A DNA stretch of 31,812 nt, taken from IMG/VR virus record IMGVR_UViG_3300031746_000105, positions 1 to 31,812 of that record; one strand, 5' to 3'. This document shows, one piece after another, positions 6,438 through 13,857 of this stretch (the first letter of the stretch is position 1; the number at the start of each line of letters is the position of its first letter). Source of the DNA: a virus. Under the pieces are notes generated by a model, which searched no databases, had not been told where the DNA came from, and worked only from the letters and a program-made list of their open reading frames with translations. Made by a program: the position numbers and the translations under genes.

Positions 6438-7586
6438 TTACCTCCTGAAGTTGCTCCTCATCGCGTAGCCATCGATTATGCTAGTCATCTCCCGCCTCAG
6501 GTCCTCGACCCCGTAGATGTTCCCCACAGTGATGTTGAAGACCACACCTCCACCGAATCCGCCAGCTCTGGACAGTGGGACGACCGCCTCGGGACCAGAT
6601 TCGCCGATCATCGCAATATGCGGTGTCGTGAAAATACCCCCGGCCGCATGACCAGGCAAATATCTCATAGGACCACCAGAAACACTAGGCCACCTCGCCC
6701 CAGCAAACATGGTTTCTCCAAACCAATCGTGCTCGATGCCAAGTAGATCATTCAACCAATTCCCAAGTTGACTTGCAGCTTCTTGTGGAGGATTTGTGTC
6801 CCTTGGATTGGGCAGCATCATCCCTTCTATTAGTGCACGGGCTGCCTCGGAGAGACCGGCAATGATCGCCGCTAGTATGCTAGGAAGCCACGTCTTAATT
6901 GCTTCCGTCAACAGTGGTACTACATCATCGATGAGTGCTGGCAGATTATCTGTTATCACTGGTTCAATGGCATCAAAGAAATCTTGTAAGACCGGAGTAA
7001 TGTTTTTAAAGAGGATTCCCAGGTTACTCATTTGAGTGGACATCACATTCTGCAATAGTCCTAGTCTCTCATTCGGGTTCGCATCCTTCATCGCTGATGC
7101 GAAGCCAGCATAGGCTGTTGCACTTGCCATAGTGAATGTCATAAAGGCTGGCATCAGCATCATCGCGAGGGTGTCGCCAATCGGGCGCAGGACATTGTCG
7201 AACCCCATTTTGAGGACCTTGAGCACCCCCTGGAGCATGGGGCTCGCGTCTTTCAGTGCATCGAACATCTCCGTGACGGTGGATTGCATGCTCTGCCCGA
7301 TGTCCTTGAGGGCCATGACCCCCGTGAATATCCCCGTCAGGGCCGTCCCCATGCCGCCGCCCATCGCACTCGCTATGGATGTACCGAAACTAGCGAGCAT
7401 CGAAGCCCCGCCCCCGATATCCCCCCTTATCCCGGCAGCGATGGTCTGCCCGCCCGCACGTATGCCCCCGGGCATGAGTTGCTTGCCAAGTGATACCTTC
7501 TGCAGGCCATCCGCCTTGCGCTTGATGTTATCGAGGACCCTGCTCACCTGGTCGTCGGCCTTGACCCGAACGACTATGTCAGCCAT
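6438..7586 (-). CDS. Tail tape measure protein
   Basis: 382 residues from the ATG at 7586, which is chosen because AGGAGGCGACGAAAC precedes it; upstream codons in frame encode an Arg-rich shadow. The N-terminus (ADIVVRVKADDQVSRVLD) is typical of tape measures. Long Gly/Ala/Met-rich hydrophobic stretches follow (about 45-150 and 225-265). Residues 316-338 carry the classic C-terminal motif GGIFTTPHIAMIGESGPEAV with VPL after it. Tape measures set tail length at roughly 1.5 angstrom per residue, so the tail would be about 57 nm, short for a siphovirus. It follows the chaperone and the 36-residue membrane protein, in the canonical order. Confidence 0.92.
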   Translation of the reverse strand: MADIVVRVKADDQVSRVLDNIKRKADGLQKVSLGKQLMPGGIRAGGQTIAAGIRGDIGGGASMLASFGTSIASAMGGGMGTALTGIFTGVMALKDIGQSMQSTVTEMFDALKDASPMLQGVLKVLKMGFDNVLRPIGDTLAMMLMPAFMTFTMASATAYAGFASAMKDANPNERLGLLQNVMSTQMSNLGILFKNITPVLQDFFDAIEPVITDNLPALIDDVVPLLTEAIKTWLPSILAAIIAGLSEAARALIEGMMLPNPRDTNPPQEAASQLGNWLNDLLGIEHDWFGETMFAGARWPSVSGGPMRYLPGHAAGGIFTTPHIAMIGESGPEAVVPLSRAGGFGGGVVFNITVGNIYGVEDLRREMTSIIDGYAMRSNFRR

Positions 7587-7689
7587 GTTTCGTCGCCTCC
7601 TTTGCGCGTTTCTTGATACGAGAAATGACACAATCAAAGACCACGACGCAGGCCAACGCGGCGATGAAGATGACACCCTCTTCGGTCAT
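7579..7689 (-). CDS. 36-residue single-pass membrane protein
   Basis: A small gene with strong translation signals: AGGAGGCGACGAA before its ATG, which itself overlaps the stop of the frameshifted chaperone (AAATGA). The product has a short acidic N-terminus, a hydrophobic helix (residues 5-22) and a basic tail (RIKKRAKEATKHG). The stop overlaps the start of the tape measure by 8 bp, so it is translationally coupled on both sides. Function unknown; candidates are a holin-like or tail-assembly accessory peptide. Confidence 0.75.
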   Translation of the reverse strand: MTEEGVIFIAALACVVVFDCVISRIKKRAKEATKHG

Positions 7690-8143
7690 TTCGTCGCCTC
7701 CTGAGCCTTCCAATCAAGTGCCGCCAGAAGGAAACCAGTCTCTGCCTGCGTAGCCTCCGCTATCTCATGCGGGAGTTTGTTGAGGCTGAGGCAGAGGACG
7801 GCCATCGCCTTCCCCTCATCCGTCAGCTCGATCCACTTTCGGGCTTCTTGGCCCGAAAACCCGCCTCATCGATGAGCCGTTCCAGGAGACGGCCGAAGGT
7901 CTTTGAGTCCATCGCGGTCAGGTCTTCTTCGGTTATCTCGGGGTGCGCCTTGCTGATCATCATGTGTGTGGCCTTGAGCCCGAGCATGTCTACCGGTAGT
8001 TCCTGCCGTTCTATGACCATCATCTCCGCCGCCGTGAGGAGCTTGTATTCGACAAGTCCCAGTACGGGGTCATCGAAGGACCGCAGTTCGTCCGCCTTGG
8101 CCGCAAGTGCCTTGGGGTTGAATCTGATGACTATCTCACCCAT
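7686..8143 (-). CDS. Tail assembly chaperone, -1 frameshift fusion (gpGT-like)
   Basis: If ribosomes slip back one base on G_GGT_TTT (zero-frame codons GGT at 7861 and TTT at 7858), the product keeps the first 96 residues and continues from 7856 in the -1 frame for 56 more codons to the TGA at 7688-7686, about 152 residues. The extension (starting SGQEARKWIELTDEG, ending AQEATK) is stop-free, amphipathic and protein-like. It fills a stretch otherwise empty on this strand. The stop overlaps the next ATG. Alternatively the downstream part could start on its own at ATG 7805 (39 residues). Confidence 0.7.
7823..8143 (-). CDS. Tail assembly chaperone, short form (gpG-like)
   Basis: 106 residues, mostly helical (residues 10-20, 37-60, 70-95). 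It lies between tail tube and tape measure, where tail assembly chaperones are encoded. The N-terminus is a strand, GEIVIRFNPKAL. ATG at 8143 with TGAGGCGG upstream. Near its end the frame crosses a G_GGT_TTT heptamer (7862-7856), where a -1 shift would produce the longer product described separately. In lambda-like phages the short form coats the tape measure during tail assembly. Confidence 0.75.
   Translation of the reverse strand: MGEIVIRFNPKALAAKADELRSFDDPVLGLVEYKLLTAAEMMVIERQELPVDMLGLKATHMMISKAHPEITEEDLTAMDSKTFGRLLERLIDEAGFRAKKPESGSS
7837..7862 (-). promoter_or_regulatory. Programmed -1 frameshift signal
   Basis: Slippery heptamer GGGTTTT at 7862-7856 fits X_XXY_YYZ exactly in the zero frame. 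It is followed at once by a perfect inverted repeat: an 8-bp stem at 7858-7851 with 7844-7837 (TTTCGGGC / GCCCGAAA) and a 6-nt loop. The lower A-T pairs overlap the slippery site, so the working stem in front of the ribosome is CGGGC/GCCCG with almost no spacer, shorter than usual. Confidence 0.65.
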
Positions 8144-8153
8144 GTCAACCGCC

Positions 8154-8567
8154 TCAGGCCGTGCTCCTCGCCAATGCGCCAGTGCCCTGGAATGACACGC
8201 GGGTCTTCGCCAGGTCGCCCTTCGCTCCTGCCAGGATTGGGTAGCTAGTCAGGATGCAGTTCCCGTTGTATCCGGGGTTGGTCGTGCTCCTGTTGCCGGT
8301 CGCCGGTCTGACCTCTATTGCAAAGGCCGCCGCGCCGATAAGGCCGGTCAGGGTCGCATCTACCTTGGCGGATGCGAAGTCCTGTTGGAAATCCACGTCG
8401 ACCTTCCAAGATGTCAGTCCCGCTATGAAGCTCTTTGCCGCCGTCGTGCCCATTGCAGTTGTTTCCACGGCATCGGCCTCATAGGTCAATGTCACTTCCG
8501 TCACGTGGTCCGATAGGTCCACGGTGTTGACGAGACAATACTCGCCACTTACTACATATGTTGCCAT
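8154..8567 (-). CDS. Major tail (tube) protein 1
   Basis: 137 residues of alternating beta-strands with the pattern of siphovirus tail-tube proteins: N-terminal GEYCLVNTVDLSDHV, a segment ALTYEADAVETTAMG-like turn (about 30-43), SFIAGLTSWKVDVDFQQDF (46-64), and a C-terminal strand pair. The tube protein polymerises round the tape measure. GGTGAAAGAATG precedes the start. It shares its opening (M-A-x-Y-V-x-x-G) and architecture with the adjacent 245-residue protein, so the two are probably paralogous. Confidence 0.75.
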   Translation of the reverse strand: MATYVVSGEYCLVNTVDLSDHVTEVTLTYEADAVETTAMGTTAAKSFIAGLTSWKVDVDFQQDFASAKVDATLTGLIGAAAFAIEVRPATGNRSTTNPGYNGNCILTSYPILAGAKGDLAKTRVSFQGTGALARSTA

Positions 8568-8579
8568 TCTTTCACCTAC

Positions 8580-9317
8580 TTACTTTATCCCAACCCCGCA
8601 AATGAACGTGAACGAGGGGCTGGTCCCGCTGATCGTCCAACTCAGCCTCCAATATGTATCGGTTATCGGTCCATTGGCCGACTTCCACTCACTACCAATG
8701 GCCGTGAACGCCGTGTGCGTGATCTGCGCCACTGGACTTGACATTCCACCATTATCATCCGACTGGACTGCCACGGTCAATGTCGGCGTCCCCGTCCCCG
8801 ATATGGCCATGATGTGGAGGAACGAGTATACCTTTTGCGCCGCCGTGACTGCCCCGAGGGTGTATGCCGTCCCATTGCCTGTTGCGGTCTTGACGACCTG
8901 TCCCTCCATCGAGTTCACCTTGACCAGAACCGAACCGGACGACTTCGCCTTGATCGCGAACACTGCGATGTCCCCTATCTTGTTCTTCAGGTCGAGACTC
9001 GTCAGCAGGGAACGGAATGCATAGCCAGGAGCATTCGCCGCCGCACCATTCGGATATACCGACAGGGGTTTGTCCGCTACCGCCAAGTTTGCCCACAGGG
9101 TCGGTTCCGAATCGGTCAGGGCCGCATAGGACGTATAAACGTCCGCGTCGAAGTCCAGATCCTGCAACCCCGACATGAACGTCCTGGCGGCCACGACACT
9201 TATCGGCGTGGTTTCGAGCGCAGGGACCTTCGCCTCCAGTCCGACCTTGCTGATGTCACCCGAGCGGTCGTACTCGCCGATATAGAGTTTCTGCCCGCAT
9301 ATGACGTAGATCGCCAT
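8580..9317 (-). CDS. Tail tube protein 2, with extra C-terminal beta domain
   Basis: 245 residues. The first 130 parallel tube protein 1: MAIYVICGQKLYIGEYDRSG, ETTPISVVAARTFMSGLQDLDFDADV (33-60), then strands. Residues about 130-245 add a second beta-sandwich (SSGSVLVKVNSMEG, ITDTYWRLSWTIS) resembling the Ig-like or carbohydrate-binding decorations on tail tubes. The start ATG overlaps nothing but shares the GGCGGTTGACATGG context with the chaperone gene. It may be a second tube protein, a terminator, or a decorated variant. Confidence 0.65.
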   Translation of the reverse strand: MAIYVICGQKLYIGEYDRSGDISKVGLEAKVPALETTPISVVAARTFMSGLQDLDFDADVYTSYAALTDSEPTLWANLAVADKPLSVYPNGAAANAPGYAFRSLLTSLDLKNKIGDIAVFAIKAKSSGSVLVKVNSMEGQVVKTATGNGTAYTLGAVTAAQKVYSFLHIMAISGTGTPTLTVAVQSDDNGGMSSPVAQITHTAFTAIGSEWKSANGPITDTYWRLSWTISGTSPSFTFICGVGIK

Positions 9318-9318
9318 G

Positions 9319-9591
9319 TCAACCGCCCCTGAATGTCAATATCAAGGCGAAGTTCGATGCTATGGTCATCACAACGATGCCGACCGCCCACAGGATGAGT
9401 TCCCGCCTGCTGACGTTCTTATCCTTCCGCTCCTTCTCGACCCGCTCCTGTTCGGCGATGCGCTGCTCGTGGTCGGCGCACAGCGGCGAGGGGGACTTTA
9501 TCTGGTCGACCTTTGTCTCAATCGCGTCGACCTTGGTCTCGATGTTCGCGAGCCTGGTCGCCACCTCGACTATGACCATATCGGGCGTCAT
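9319..9591 (-). CDS. Coiled-coil, C-terminally anchored membrane protein
   Basis: 90 residues from ATG 9591. Residues 5-30 form a heptad-type coiled coil (ATRLANIETKVDAIETKVDQ), a charged helix covers about 40-62, and a membrane helix covers 66-86 (LILWAVGIVVMTIASNFALI). The layout resembles phage spanin/holin-associated or haemolysin XhlA-like proteins. There is no Shine-Dalgarno before the ATG, but a perfect one (GAGGTGATCAC) lies 27 nt upstream directly before an in-frame ACG at 9618, so translation may really begin there, adding nine residues. Confidence 0.65.
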   Translation of the reverse strand: MTPDMVIVEVATRLANIETKVDAIETKVDQIKSPSPLCADHEQRIAEQERVEKERKDKNVSRRELILWAVGIVVMTIASNFALILTFRGG

Positions 9592-9627
9592 CCCCTGGAA
9601 CTTCTCGCCGAATCCCGTGTGATCACC

Positions 9628-9924
9628 TCACCGGGTCAACGGTTGTGCCAGGGAACTTGCGCGGAGGTAGATGTTCACGAATCCGGCTGCCGTTCCGATG
9701 ATGGCCGCTACCATCACTGGTGTTATCCCGGCGAAGTATAGTCCCATCGTTACAAGTGCAAAGGCATTCGTCCAGAACATCTTTGACTTATACCAGGGCT
9801 TACCCTCAGCCGCGATCTCGACGCCGTTGGCTATCAGTTCATCGGCCATTTCTTCCAACTTCGCACTCATTGCCTCGTATTGTTCCTTCTTGGCGTCTAT
9901 TTCCGCCTGCGTTAGTTCTGCCAT
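9628..9924 (-). CDS. Small membrane protein, holin-like
   Basis: 98 residues from ATG 9924, chosen because GGTGAAAG sits 4 nt upstream, within the codons of the longer reading. Residues 1-40 form an acidic helix (EIDAKKEQYEAMSAKLEEMADEL), then KPWYKSKMFWTNAF, a motif widespread in small phage holin-type proteins, leads into two membrane helices (about 50-67 and 69-86). Holins permeabilise the membrane; in an archaeal virus without a recognisable lysin here, that role is only inferred. It ends just before the coiled-coil membrane gene and both may act together. Confidence 0.65.
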   Translation of the reverse strand: MAELTQAEIDAKKEQYEAMSAKLEEMADELIANGVEIAAEGKPWYKSKMFWTNAFALVTMGLYFAGITPVMVAAIIGTAAGFVNIYLRASSLAQPLTR

Positions 9925-9940
9925 TCTTTCACCCATCCAC

Positions 9941-10333
9941 TCATCTCACGTTCGAAAATCCTCCTTGAAGAATCACGTCGATGACGTAACGGTAGAATCT
10001 GGTGTATGACGCCATCTTCTTCCCGGAGGAGATTTGCATGTAATCGTAAGCGCTCCCGGTCGCGGCAGCGTATGTCTTGAGGATGCGGTATATCTCATCG
10101 CGCATCAACATGACATCGGCTCGGCCCTGCGACCAGAAATCTATGCTCACCCTGGCTTCGGTCTCGGAAAGCATGTCATCCGTCGTGCTGTCGACGGCAT
10201 ATATCTTCAGGCCGCGCTTCCCGTCGACCTCCTTCATGTCGTTGGTGTAATAGAGCGGGGGCTTCGTCACGGTGCCTCTGTTCCAGTAGGTATTCAGGAG
10301 GTTGTAAACAACGAGTTCCTCATCGACGGCCAT
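9941..10333 (-). CDS. Tail completion / minor tail protein
   Basis: 130 residues. The helix-strand order with a central ARVSIDFWSQGRADVMLMRDEIYRIL (about 60-85) is typical of the small tail-terminator or head-tail joining proteins that follow the connector in siphoviruses (gpU/gp17-like). GGTGATCTGAG before the ATG is an excellent Shine-Dalgarno lying within the end of the connector gene. Assignment rests mainly on position and size. Confidence 0.55.
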   Translation of the reverse strand: MAVDEELVVYNLLNTYWNRGTVTKPPLYYTNDMKEVDGKRGLKIYAVDSTTDDMLSETEARVSIDFWSQGRADVMLMRDEIYRILKTYAAATGSAYDYMQISSGKKMASYTRFYRYVIDVILQGGFSNVR

Positions 10334-10334
10334 C

Positions 10335-11009
10335 TCAGATCACCAACGCCCCCCTGAACTCCTTGCGATGTTCAAGAATTTTCTCAACGTCGTCGCGCCA
10401 CTTCTGCATGATGCTCGCCTTCGGCGACGCGAAGTCCTGCCCGTCCGGCAAGCCCAGGCGGTAGAAGTCACTCTCTAGATATTGGAGTCCTGCCAACATC
10501 TCCGCCGCTCGCTTGATGTCACCCGGCACTACCGTCTCGCCATAACGGTAGGTTACCCTGACCGTGTCCCTGCCTAAGAGCGGTCTCTGTGACACCAAGT
10601 AGATGATTCCATCTGTATAGCCGACCCAGTAGTCCTTATCTCGGGCCTCAGTGAATCCATTGGAGGACAAGACGAGGTCCTTCCACGCCGAGCCGTTCCA
10701 CAATTCTATCTTGTCTGTTCCAGATGTGAAGGCAATGACCGAGCGGTTCTGCAGGGTGACCGCGTACTCCAGATGCCCGAACCCATCCCAACGCATGTGA
10801 TGGTCATGCATCTCGTTGGTGACGGTGGTGGACCTCCATGCGTGGTGTGTCTGTTCATCGATGTAGTCCTCTGCCTCATTGATCCATGCCTCGACCTCAC
10901 TCCTTGCCGGTTCACTGGTCTCACTTAATTGGAGGCGTATGCTATTCTTGTCTATGAGCCTCAACATGGCCACCACCCGTTCTGGGGTCGTGTAGGTTGT
11001 TGTCATCAT
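10335..11009 (-). CDS. Head-tail connector (adaptor) protein
   Basis: 224 residues. Helical N-terminus (TPERVVAMLRLID ... ARSEVEAWINEAEDYIDEQT, to about 55) and helical C-terminus (VPGDIKRAAEMLAGLQYLESDFY onward) with a beta-rich middle (about 75-155). This helix-beta-helix plan matches gp6/gp15-type adaptors, with the inserted beta domain larger than usual. It begins with ATGATG overlapping the stop of the preceding gene. Adaptors extend the portal ring on the outer side of the head. Confidence 0.65.
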   Translation of the reverse strand: MMTTTYTTPERVVAMLRLIDKNSIRLQLSETSEPARSEVEAWINEAEDYIDEQTHHAWRSTTVTNEMHDHHMRWDGFGHLEYAVTLQNRSVIAFTSGTDKIELWNGSAWKDLVLSSNGFTEARDKDYWVGYTDGIIYLVSQRPLLGRDTVRVTYRYGETVVPGDIKRAAEMLAGLQYLESDFYRLGLPDGQDFASPKASIMQKWRDDVEKILEHRKEFRGALVI

Positions 11010-11350
11010 ACCACGCTCGAATGTATGATCGCCCGTCCACTGGTCACCGTGAACTCATTGCTGCTCCCGTCCACGATCTTCGCCTCATGATAGTAACATC
11101 CAGCAAGCGTGGCCGTGTCTGTATTAGTGATAGTGACTGTGAATATCCCACCCGATGGATTGGTCTTCACGATGCCAGTCCCAACGGCCTTTGATATTAG
11201 GGCGGTCGAGGATGTGGGTAGTAGTGTCAATTTCCAGAATATGGTGAAGTTTGTGAGGTTCACTGCAGCCCCATTCGAATCCGTGACCGTGACCACTATG
11301 TCCTTGCTGTCCCCCGCATATAACTCGAAATTCTGATCCTCTGATGTCAT
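11006..11350 (-). CDS. Ig-like virion protein (BppU N-terminal-like)
   Basis: 114 residues, almost wholly beta: FELYAGDSKDIVVTVTDSNG (8-27), FTIFWKLTLLP (35-45), GIFTVTITNTDTATL (68-82), CYYHEAKIVDGSS (85-97). This matches the Ig-type domain at the N-terminus of baseplate upper proteins and related small virion proteins that anchor appendages. It overlaps the stop of the giant repeat protein (ATGA), so the two are probably made together and may form one appendage. Confidence 0.6.
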   Translation of the reverse strand: MTSEDQNFELYAGDSKDIVVTVTDSNGAAVNLTNFTIFWKLTLLPTSSTALISKAVGTGIVKTNPSGGIFTVTITNTDTATLAGCYYHEAKIVDGSSNEFTVTSGRAIIHSSVV

Positions 11351-13857
11351 GCCTTGCCTCCACCCAATGAAACCGATTCTATCTCGCCCGCTATGCCCGT
11401 GATTGTCAGATCGCCCAGCAATGAGGAGGGTTCCGTTTCACCGCCGACCGATGAGAGTCCTTTCTCCCCCAACAATGAAAGACTGTCGCGCCAAATGAAT
11501 GATGTCTGGAGGCGGGCGTCACTCGCCTTATTGAGGATGGTAGTAACCCGAACCCTCGCCGAACTTACCATACTCAGTTCGATGCCCGTTCGCCTCAGTC
11601 GCGCATCAGTATTTTTGGTGTTGGTCCATGTCCTGAGTATCCTTGCATTGGAACTCGTTGTCAATTCAGCGGCGAGTTTCTTTAAGCGAGCGACTGATTG
11701 CTTTGAGGTGGTGTTGGTGAGGCGCAACCGAGCGATGCTATCCTTTGTCAATGTCACGCCGAGCTTCTTCAAGCGGGAGTTGGAATAGATGGTGCGGTCA
11801 TTGCCCAGCTTCTTGAGTCGTGTATCAGAATATTTCGTTTGGGTGATGCCCGCATTCCTCAAGCGGGCGTTGGAATATTTAATGAGTTCGTTGGCCAGCT
11901 TCTTGAGTCTGGTGTTGGAATACTTGGTGATCGTCTGTGTCCCGGTGGTGATTTGCAAACGGGCATCGGATGTCTTGGAGAGGGTTACACCCAATTTCTT
12001 CAACCGTGCTATGGAATCGATGGTCCTATCGTTCCCCAGTTTCTTGAGGCGGCCATTGGAGTATTTCGTAATGTCGGTCGTCTTCTTGAGTCTGGCATTT
12101 GAGAGTTTGCTCATCTCGTTCGCTAGCTTCTTCAGTCGGGCATCGGATGTCTTGTTGACCTCAGCACCCAACTTCTTCAAGCGGGCGACCGATGCCTTGC
12201 TGAGTCCGGTGGTTAGACGCAATCTGGCGCTGCTATTGACCGTGAGTTCCACGGCGAGTCTCTTGAGCCGGGCGGTCGAATAGCGGGTGACCTCAGCGCC
12301 TAGCTTTTTGAGGCGGGCATTGGAATATTTTGTGACGTCGTATGTGGTCGCGCCACCGAACGCCTCTGCAAACGCTGATGGTGTCGGCTCATTGGCCGTG
12401 TCCTTCCTGACCCGCACCCAATCTATCGTGGTCGTGTTAGTGGAAGTTTCCCACCAGGCGATATGAATATCGCCCGACGGCATGTTCGTGGCATAAGTCG
12501 TATTAGTGCCAGCAGGAACTTCATAATAGGATGATGTCGAGCGGTATTTTATCTTGAAAATGCCCGTCGCGCGTGTATTTGCCAAGGCAGTGTATGTTTG
12601 TGTCGTGCCATCGTTGTTGTATGCTCGGTCATTATAATTATAGAAGAAAACCCCCTTACTGCTAGCTGGAGAACAGAAGCCGGGGTTGTTCCATCCTTGA
12701 ATGTGGATGTTATTGCTCATGGCGGTGACACGATATTCGAGCGTGTGCCCCTGACCGAAGGCGGCGGTTTTGCTCCCGAACTTATACCAACTTCCACCAC
12801 CTGGGCCAGTTAGGGTCAATGCACCGCCACTGACGCTAACGCCCACCTCCTCACCGACCGCGTTCAACCATTTATCGTGGTCATAATCGGCCCCTGGGAA
12901 ATCATCGAAGAGGAGGAAGGTCGCAATGCCATCGCTCGCATCACTGCCGGAGTTCTTCCCATAGTAGATGAAGATGTCGGTCGTCGACGGCGATGCGGGT
13001 ATGGAGCCGACCTCGACCCACCACGTCCCGTCCGTCCCGTCGCTCTCCTCTCTCCATAAGTCTAGAAGCCCCTGCCCGGTTGAATCCGTGAATCGAACAT
13101 CGTAGGGCCAATTGAGCGCGTGACCATTCAGGTAGACGGTCGAACCCGAGTTCGTTCCTGATCCCTGCACTATTGAGAGTTTGATGGGGTAGTCCGTCTG
13201 TGCGCCGTCGGACGACCCCGCAATGTTGATTCTGGCACGGTAGTTATATCCTGACAGCCACGCGGTCGTGATGAGGTGCGCACCGCTGGCAGTGGTCTTT
13301 TCAACGCCGAGTTTCTTTAGGCGGGTCGCACTCGTCGGGCTGAGGACTTGGGTCTTCTTTAGCCGCGAAACAGAATATTGCGTGGTCTCCCGGGTCATGG
13401 TTATCCGGGCGAATATGACATCCATCGAGATGGTATAGGAGGTGGAGGAGTTCCCCTTCTTGCCATAGACGCGAACCTTGAAGTTCGTATCGTTGAGCTT
13501 GGTCGTGTCCCAGGATGTCGCTGATGTAACATCTAGCCAGAAGGTCGTGCTTTCAGAGGTCGTAGTTAGGTTGGTGGTGGAGATTATGATGGTGTCCGTG
13601 GACCAACTCGTCCCACCATCCCATGATACCTGCACCGTGACTGAACAATAGCTGTTATCGGCACTCTCCTTCGCCTGAATGCCGATCTCGACCTTGTTGA
13701 CTGTACCGCTCTCGCTTATCTGAAAGGTTTTCCAGATGCCCGATACCGAGCTGTTCTTTGCGGGGACGCAGGTCGTGAATGCTTCATCGTCGCTATATCC
13801 ATAATGGGGTGTCGTCCACGAGTTCGATTCGTTGGCGGTGGGATTATAGATGGTCAT
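11347..13857 (-). CDS. Giant appendage protein: ARLKK repeats plus DUF2341/jelly-roll insert
   Basis: 836 residues. 1-157: a beta-sandwich (VTVQVSWDGGTSW). 159-200: three repeats of the 14-15 residue type S-x-x-R-L-K-K-L. 201-302: a DUF2341-like domain (YNYRARINIAG, DYPIKLSIV, DIFIYYGKN). 316-485: a concanavalin-like jelly roll starting FDDFPGADYDHDKW. 509-789: nineteen further repeats. 790-836: Gly-rich tail with recurring S-L-L-G-(D/E). Domain types are those of archaeal surface and adhesion proteins, so a tail-fibre or capsid appendage binding host glycan is likely but unproved. GGTGAAGT precedes the ATG. It lies between connector genes and capsid genes, an unusual place for a fibre. Confidence 0.7.
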   Translation of the reverse strand: MTIYNPTANESNSWTTPHYGYSDDEAFTTCVPAKNSSVSGIWKTFQISESGTVNKVEIGIQAKESADNSYCSVTVQVSWDGGTSWSTDTIIISTTNLTTTSESTTFWLDVTSATSWDTTKLNDTNFKVRVYGKKGNSSTSYTISMDVIFARITMTRETTQYSVSRLKKTQVLSPTSATRLKKLGVEKTTASGAHLITTAWLSGYNYRARINIAGSSDGAQTDYPIKLSIVQGSGTNSGSTVYLNGHALNWPYDVRFTDSTGQGLLDLWREESDGTDGTWWVEVGSIPASPSTTDIFIYYGKNSGSDASDGIATFLLFDDFPGADYDHDKWLNAVGEEVGVSVSGGALTLTGPGGGSWYKFGSKTAAFGQGHTLEYRVTAMSNNIHIQGWNNPGFCSPASSKGVFFYNYNDRAYNNDGTTQTYTALANTRATGIFKIKYRSTSSYYEVPAGTNTTYATNMPSGDIHIAWWETSTNTTTIDWVRVRKDTANEPTPSAFAEAFGGATTYDVTKYSNARLKKLGAEVTRYSTARLKRLAVELTVNSSARLRLTTGLSKASVARLKKLGAEVNKTSDARLKKLANEMSKLSNARLKKTTDITKYSNGRLKKLGNDRTIDSIARLKKLGVTLSKTSDARLQITTGTQTITKYSNTRLKKLANELIKYSNARLRNAGITQTKYSDTRLKKLGNDRTIYSNSRLKKLGVTLTKDSIARLRLTNTTSKQSVARLKKLAAELTTSSNARILRTWTNTKNTDARLRRTGIELSMVSSARVRVTTILNKASDARLQTSFIWRDSLSLLGEKGLSSVGGETEPSSLLGDLTITGIAGEIESVSLGGGKA
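11491..12333 (-). repeat. Coding repeat array, 19 units of 14-15 codons
   Basis: Codons 509-789 of the giant protein. Consensus T-K-x-S-x-A-R-L-K-K-L-x-x-E-L; examples TKYSNARLKKLGAEV, NKTSDARLKKLANEM and TKYSDTRLKKLGNDR. Units of 15 with LKKLG alternate irregularly with 14-residue units with LRLTT or LKKTT. The Ser and the Arg-Leu pair are the most constant. Confidence 0.85.
13258..13383 (-). repeat. Three further units of the ARLKK repeat, upstream of the DUF2341 domain
   Basis: Codons 159-200: TQYSVSRLKKTQVL, SPTSATRLKKLGVE and a degenerate third unit ending HLITTAW. They show the array is interrupted by the 300-residue DUF2341/jelly-roll segment. Confidence 0.75.
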
